From: Treponema saccharophilum DSM 2985
GTDB taxonomy: Bacteria > Spirochaetota > Spirochaetia > Treponematales > Treponemataceae
Assembly (NCBI RefSeq): GCF_000255555.1
Contig: NZ_AGRW01000046.1
Coordinates: forward strand, 1-64,000
DNA: 64,000 nt
Direction of reading: 5' to 3'
Positions 61,601 to 64,000 of this stretch are shown piece after piece. The notes below the pieces were generated by a model. That model saw only the letters and a program-made list of their open reading frames with translations, made no database searches and was not told the origin of the DNA. The translations under genes were made by a program, and so were the position numbers. Each line of letters opens with the position of its first letter. Position 1 is the stretch's first letter.

Positions 61601-64000
61601 ATTACATTCAGGCTGTTGCTGTTGACAAGGCCGGAAACGAAGGCTACTCAGAAGCGAAACTCGTGAAAGTCTCTCAGGACACTGACCGCCCAATCGTAAA
61701 AGTTACAAACATTACAAAGAGCGGCTCTGAATACTTCCTCAAGTACGGAACGAACGCGCAGATTTCAGGAAGCATCTCAGATGACGACGCAACTTCTTCC
61801 GCAGTCGTAAAAGTATTCAAAGCTTCTTCTTCCGAAATAAAACTCGGCTCTGATGGAAAAGTCGATACATCTTCTCTTACAGGCACGACGACTTTCACCG
61901 AATCTACTGGTGAATGGACGTTCACACCTGCCAACACGGAAGACGGCTCAAAAGATGTTTATTTCTACGCGGAAGACAACAACGGAAAAGTTGTTTACAC
62001 AGGCTGCACGGCACTTCTCTATCCGTCAAATACAACCGTTACTGCCCGTCCTTACTTCCAGTACAAGACTTCGGACAAAGAAGAGAGCGCAACATATCTC
62101 ACATACAAATCAGACTCGAAATCGCCAGTTGTTGCGGAAACTACTGAAAGCGACAGCGGAATTGATGTGGACGGAAAAGCAGCTTCTTCAAGTGGAAACG
62201 CGCTTCTTTCAAGCTTCGTCGTGGGCGGAACGAAAAAGCAGAATATCAGCTTTGTGATTACCGCAACCGACGCTTCGGGAATCGCAGGTCTCGCACTTGA
62301 CCTTTACTACATTGATTCTAATGGTAAGACTCATTACATCGCAAACAAAGCGACAAACTGGGATGTAAATGAAGAAGACAATAAGAAATACATTGCCGGA
62401 GTTGAGCTCGTCGAAGATGACTCTGTAACATATGAGAACGACAACTCAAAGTGGGCTCAGACAGAAGAAGGAGTTGACACTTCATGGACGTGGGAAACTG
62501 GAAATATCGACATTTCTGAGGTTCCGACGGGAACGGTAACCCTGAACATTACTCCGTACGACAAGGCAGGACTCACAGGAAACCAGTCATTCACGTTCAG
62601 CGTTGACAACACAGGACCGGCAATCAGCGTCACAAGCCCGGCTACGAACGAGGAATGCACTGGCGACATCACGATAAAAGGAACGACGACCGACACGGGA
62701 AGCGCGGGCGCATACACCATTCAGTGGATTGTTCCGACTGATACAGAAAGAACAACTGCGGGAAGCAAAACTGATTCTGCTGAAAAGCTTGCATATTACA
62801 AAGGTCTCAAATGGAACGGCGGAACGGGTTCTCTTTATGATGAAGCTACCGTAAACGTGTGGGAATTCAAATTCGACGGCAATTATGATGAAGCTTCGTC
62901 AAACGCAAATGGCTTCGTATTCAACGCAGGAAACCCGAATTTCACAGTTTACGATTCTGCTGACTTTGCGACGAATGATGACTGCACGACAAGCGACATC
63001 TACAATTTGCCTGTTTACTTCATGGCGACGGACAATCTCGGAAACAGCACTGTGTATACTTCATTCTCAATCCGCCATAATCCTCAGTGGGATAAGCCTA
63101 AGACAGAATTCACTTATCCGACGACGAAGGATTATGACAAGAATGCTTCTGGAACGAGCCAGGGCTATGTAACTCTCGGCGGCACAATCCGCGCCACAGG
63201 TTCTGCTGAAATCCCTTCGGGAACTACGACAGTCGGCGCAATCTACGTTCAGGTTGCAGATTCCGCTGCAGGATTTACTGCAAGTGACAAAACAAAAGCT
63301 TCCACAGCTGTGGACATTAAGAACAAGACCGGAACGAAAACCGACGGAACTTCATACACCTACAGCGAAAATGACGGCGGCTACGGGCTCACAGTTGTGA
63401 GCGCATACGAGGCATTAGAGGCATTGAAAGGCACAGCTGTGACTGTTACCGATGATGCTGGCGCAAAAACATACGGATTCTCGTCAAAGGCTGCAATGGA
63501 TGCATGGTGGGGTGTCAAGGCGAACGGAACTGCTTCATGGAACATCACTTTGAACAGCGATGACGGCATGAACCCGTCTGGCGCGGAAGATTCTGGAACG
63601 AACGACATTGCGCTCCGTGCTTGCGGTATCAATGCGGACGGAAAATTCGGCGCATGGTCAGAGTCCGTCGAAATCCACATCGACGATGCCGCTCCGACAA
63701 TCTCAAGCGCGGTGAACCAGTATTCTGACACGCTCACTTCTTCGAACATTGTTTCGGGAACTTCTGCCGTAGCTTCAAGCTCAGGTCAGTCTTACGTTTC
63801 TGATATGTTCCTCCGCGGACAGTGGTATCTCGTTCTCGACATTCTCGATGAGACCGGCATTTCTGAGCTTACAGTCAAGCAGACATTGATAGAGGACTCT
63901 TCCGAGACAACTTCAACACTGGCAGCCGGAAGCGGATATTTCGTGGCTTCGGTTAACGTGGATGTTACAGATCTTCCAAAAATCACGGACTCTACAACTA
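55645..64000 (+). CDS. Giant Ig-repeat lipoprotein, 3' end beyond the window
   Basis: The frame stays open from here to the window end, at least 2785 codons, so the gene is partial. A lipoprotein signal (VACCVSLFAVAGC) predicts a lipid-anchored envelope protein. Ig-like repeats follow, with recurring DNTAP/DTTKPVV-type linkers and G-T-x-x-D blocks. GAGAGAG lies before the ATG at 55645; ATGs at 55630 and 55660 are alternatives. Codon use changes along the gene: before about 57.7 kb Ala, Ser and Thr are mostly GCG, TCG and ACG as in neighbouring genes, later GCT/GCA, TCT/TCA and ACA/ACT rise and GC drops. It follows the other giant gene by 137 bases and is probably co-expressed. Confidence 0.85.
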   Translation, partial: MDDMVMKMFRKISASVACCVSLFAVAGCDVGLGESVDTSAPTLSIEYPPIAAVIKDTFVLYGSCDDDKDVASVSVQVVNTETKEVVDTLNATIDAGGKSWRVDVNPYIEETGKYKYLDGTYQFSVSAVDGAGHSSGESSRTFDLDNTAPVFIISKPGVRKGENKSASKYGSVFTIDGTIADDHTIAVMDVKIFSSTTGELLSAETYDGEQLESFREEEIATAGGTSVTIAQYGSGTRYSQLHPNDSGTETYYAEISLSDNAETYNNPAESDRSAAESKADSIGNTTSKLYLYDDVYTSLMSTKKGLGLSAADLKNILNGTVSNDEALAKLAESETDTSADTDSKLLFSLNPESNPTYTVSGYGFDFSGNGTIQSASSGNTVNFTLNSGLDGVKVDPSTLKVWIKRYESKPNDESSIKEDIASLVGKVGPLDANAKSDGEKTISDEDKQRISDEDGWTCIFDYCDYTGSSVDVESVAITLPTNIKINKYYILAATGYDVDDVAFSHNTVYGFAGNEQGIAPTIEFTSPENAAFVNASDFSFVGTAVVNSESLFVKKLVGTVTAASGSNSNIGSREITLSRMTVAEDMACEDSELGEAFTFDRSTGIWTFTPSKIPNFVSETGAATKYTLSLFAESSSGHNITMSTMVQLDTTKPVVTITTVTPTVSGADFDGSDNVYINGTVRIMGSIVEQNLASVTYDIWASTDLTKELTASDSILAQMKAATENNPNIPAAYDGNLETSNSIDVSFMSSMVTQGMIRGGAIAKDQPIKIRVVITATDKVGNVGIYSSDEYNDGKDFIIYQETDRPKITFGNADSSVTSESGINSETNLFGTTSNNKLSLSFEDDDSVAKYEVYLYNSDGTALAAVNDAYGDANPYSLSPNKTTASLNYLLPETEGVYQVKVVACDSGYVGVEATSFTDAFRRIEVGNFFIAVDSGAPTLSVDSVSAYVSTTDSITGTVSPSTKSFDNGTEISAVFLDSELQELATQPATLSATMDGTSWTFPLSALPANTSKKYILKITATDKYQQKSSTNVTFSMDPNEPTITEPTSKQTVKLDESSYVTLNVVVSDDDGGSGLSTVGYYLSEDNTAPSSYDSVTWTAMNQTNDDWRTTFDTSSVKNEDGILYAFFGAKDNAGNTQVSTSSIELTIDKTAPAITVTGFDGNAVSANGSATTKDSTKTFSVEVADTNLDSLVSDNSSVTVGTGSVSGDVTTYPVTVGWTDSNGSVEDSKTVTFTAKDTNGRETTKKVTLACDNNAPRVTLGTTNEFATSAPQLSGTIKDANITKSASDLKVYLVGSATKEGAVTIDSDGKWTATFSGVDAGTYGIALLAKDTFGNESAYATSGTTVPSFTGTAVALTNSKITIDATAPELSGSVKVGTSANPTTTVESSFYSNGSADIYIAGKVADETGGSGIDTSKVWILPYSKVTSETATDTNKATVDENGNFTFTLSSSSISKSGNVYIRVADKAGNITDTSLFAITFDNTAPKIQSATLSGTKVAGTESYTAYKSGTDESGNDKYFVNTTSGNTFSVSGIATDNLGLAKLELFVNGTSAGSITDENKLSEWKFENVVLASDSTSATLTLTDKAGNTAEKTIALVSDTTAPASQHDEGTTDSYFRIGDAAEDSVSDVGAKYTAGTYGNSTTIKVRGTFTETGSGTSLIYYKLFKNTLPTETELTDFAKDPDGKKTGYFSPLSSAEEKTVGGTKIESTFKTNISGFEEGKNYLALVAVDNVGNKAIDGITFTADEKTLNCYSINVDSKAPTVKGENGTALTNGAGEGDDAYIVFTGTATDANSGIKSVSVSVTIGEEDKAVSDVTVEDATGDDNTENDSNKKKWTAKIPKSLFSSISSGNCPVYATAIDNAGEGNKQTVSVGQISVDKVLPRVKLNSISDAYSSTENDDTEINGTIALSGTVEDENTLRENGENDVSNTVTKIRYAQFDTKPTSAPANNSASWQTLSGLSITGNYSFKVAGFDTTKLADEKYYYIQAVAVDKAGNEGYSEAKLVKVSQDTDRPIVKVTNITKSGSEYFLKYGTNAQISGSISDDDATSSAVVKVFKASSSEIKLGSDGKVDTSSLTGTTTFTESTGEWTFTPANTEDGSKDVYFYAEDNNGKVVYTGCTALLYPSNTTVTARPYFQYKTSDKEESATYLTYKSDSKSPVVAETTESDSGIDVDGKAASSSGNALLSSFVVGGTKKQNISFVITATDASGIAGLALDLYYIDSNGKTHYIANKATNWDVNEEDNKKYIAGVELVEDDSVTYENDNSKWAQTEEGVDTSWTWETGNIDISEVPTGTVTLNITPYDKAGLTGNQSFTFSVDNTGPAISVTSPATNEECTGDITIKGTTTDTGSAGAYTIQWIVPTDTERTTAGSKTDSAEKLAYYKGLKWNGGTGSLYDEATVNVWEFKFDGNYDEASSNANGFVFNAGNPNFTVYDSADFATNDDCTTSDIYNLPVYFMATDNLGNSTVYTSFSIRHNPQWDKPKTEFTYPTTKDYDKNASGTSQGYVTLGGTIRATGSAEIPSGTTTVGAIYVQVADSAAGFTASDKTKASTAVDIKNKTGTKTDGTSYTYSENDGGYGLTVVSAYEALEALKGTAVTVTDDAGAKTYGFSSKAAMDAWWGVKANGTASWNITLNSDDGMNPSGAEDSGTNDIALRACGINADGKFGAWSESVEIHIDDAAPTISSAVNQYSDTLTSSNIVSGTSAVASSSGQSYVSDMFLRGQWYLVLDILDETGISELTVKQTLIEDSSETTSTLAAGSGYFVASVNVDVTDLPKITDSTT

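Noticed and set aside
1-64000. tRNA, rRNA, tmRNA, RNase P RNA, SRP RNA, or an integron
   Set aside because: I looked for cloverleaf or conserved core sequences in all intergenic gaps and saw none; the palindromes lack integron attC box sequences and there is no integrase.

Overview
The window looks like the chromosome of a spirochaete, most likely a GC-rich host-associated Treponema. This is inferred from gene content, not from a marker gene: a spirochaete-type FlgM, a FadL-family porin beside a lipoprotein lipase, Der with a long N-terminal extension, chemoreceptors with a short atypical signalling domain, a relaxed lipobox, and very large Ig-repeat surface proteins. No rRNA, tRNA, phage, IS or CRISPR was found. 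About 37 protein genes are called, on both strands, in short operons with clear hairpin terminators.

Layout. 1-617: tandem palindromic repeats. 0.6-6.7 kb: mtnN, a promoter-small RNA-terminator unit, an esterase-like hydrolase, pepF, adenosine deaminase and a decayed ADA-like partner. 6.8-9.8 kb: mnmG, then about 0.9 kb of repeats. 9.8-12.7 kb: RpiB/LacAB-type isomerase, PAP2 phosphatase, rlmB, a SEC-C protein. 12.9-19.5 kb: lipid uptake genes (fadD, fadL-like porin, lipase) with an Rsm22-type protein between them. 19.5-20.1 kb: repeats plus an orphan copy of the end of der. 20.1-29.2 kb: der, ptsI, a TetR regulator, rsmI, flgM, an alcohol-dehydrogenase-like protein, a SpoU methylase and an ATPase-HDOD protein. 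29.6-32.7 kb: an envelope protein, a Nif3-like protein, lspA and a small membrane protein. 33.0-36.9 kb: two chemoreceptors, the second fused to an [FeFe]-hydrogenase-like domain. 37.0-49.0 kb: pta, a methyltransferase, uvrC, a LamG/Fn3 secreted protein, a large TPR protein, an M24 peptidase and murJ. 49.3-64.0 kb: two giant Ig-repeat surface proteins, the second running off the window.

How parts fit together. Lipase, porin and acyl-CoA synthetase form a plausible path from host lipid to acyl-CoA, and fadD and fadL carry the same inverted repeat (TGACA-N13-TGTCA) upstream, so they may be co-regulated. The chemoreceptor pair at 33-37 kb is the most striking system: a soluble receptor joining two ferredoxin clusters, a sensory-type hydrogenase domain, another Fe-S domain and a chemotaxis signalling domain, beside a membrane receptor with the same unusual signalling domain. 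This suggests taxis toward or away from H2 or a redox state. FlgM has a near-consensus sigma-28 promoter, and the first receptor has a weaker one.

Genome structure. Several intergenic regions hold members of one palindromic repeat superfamily. One array is built from 53- and 84-base units. The extra der 3' end differs from the intact gene only at synonymous positions, which points to recombination with a diverged relative.
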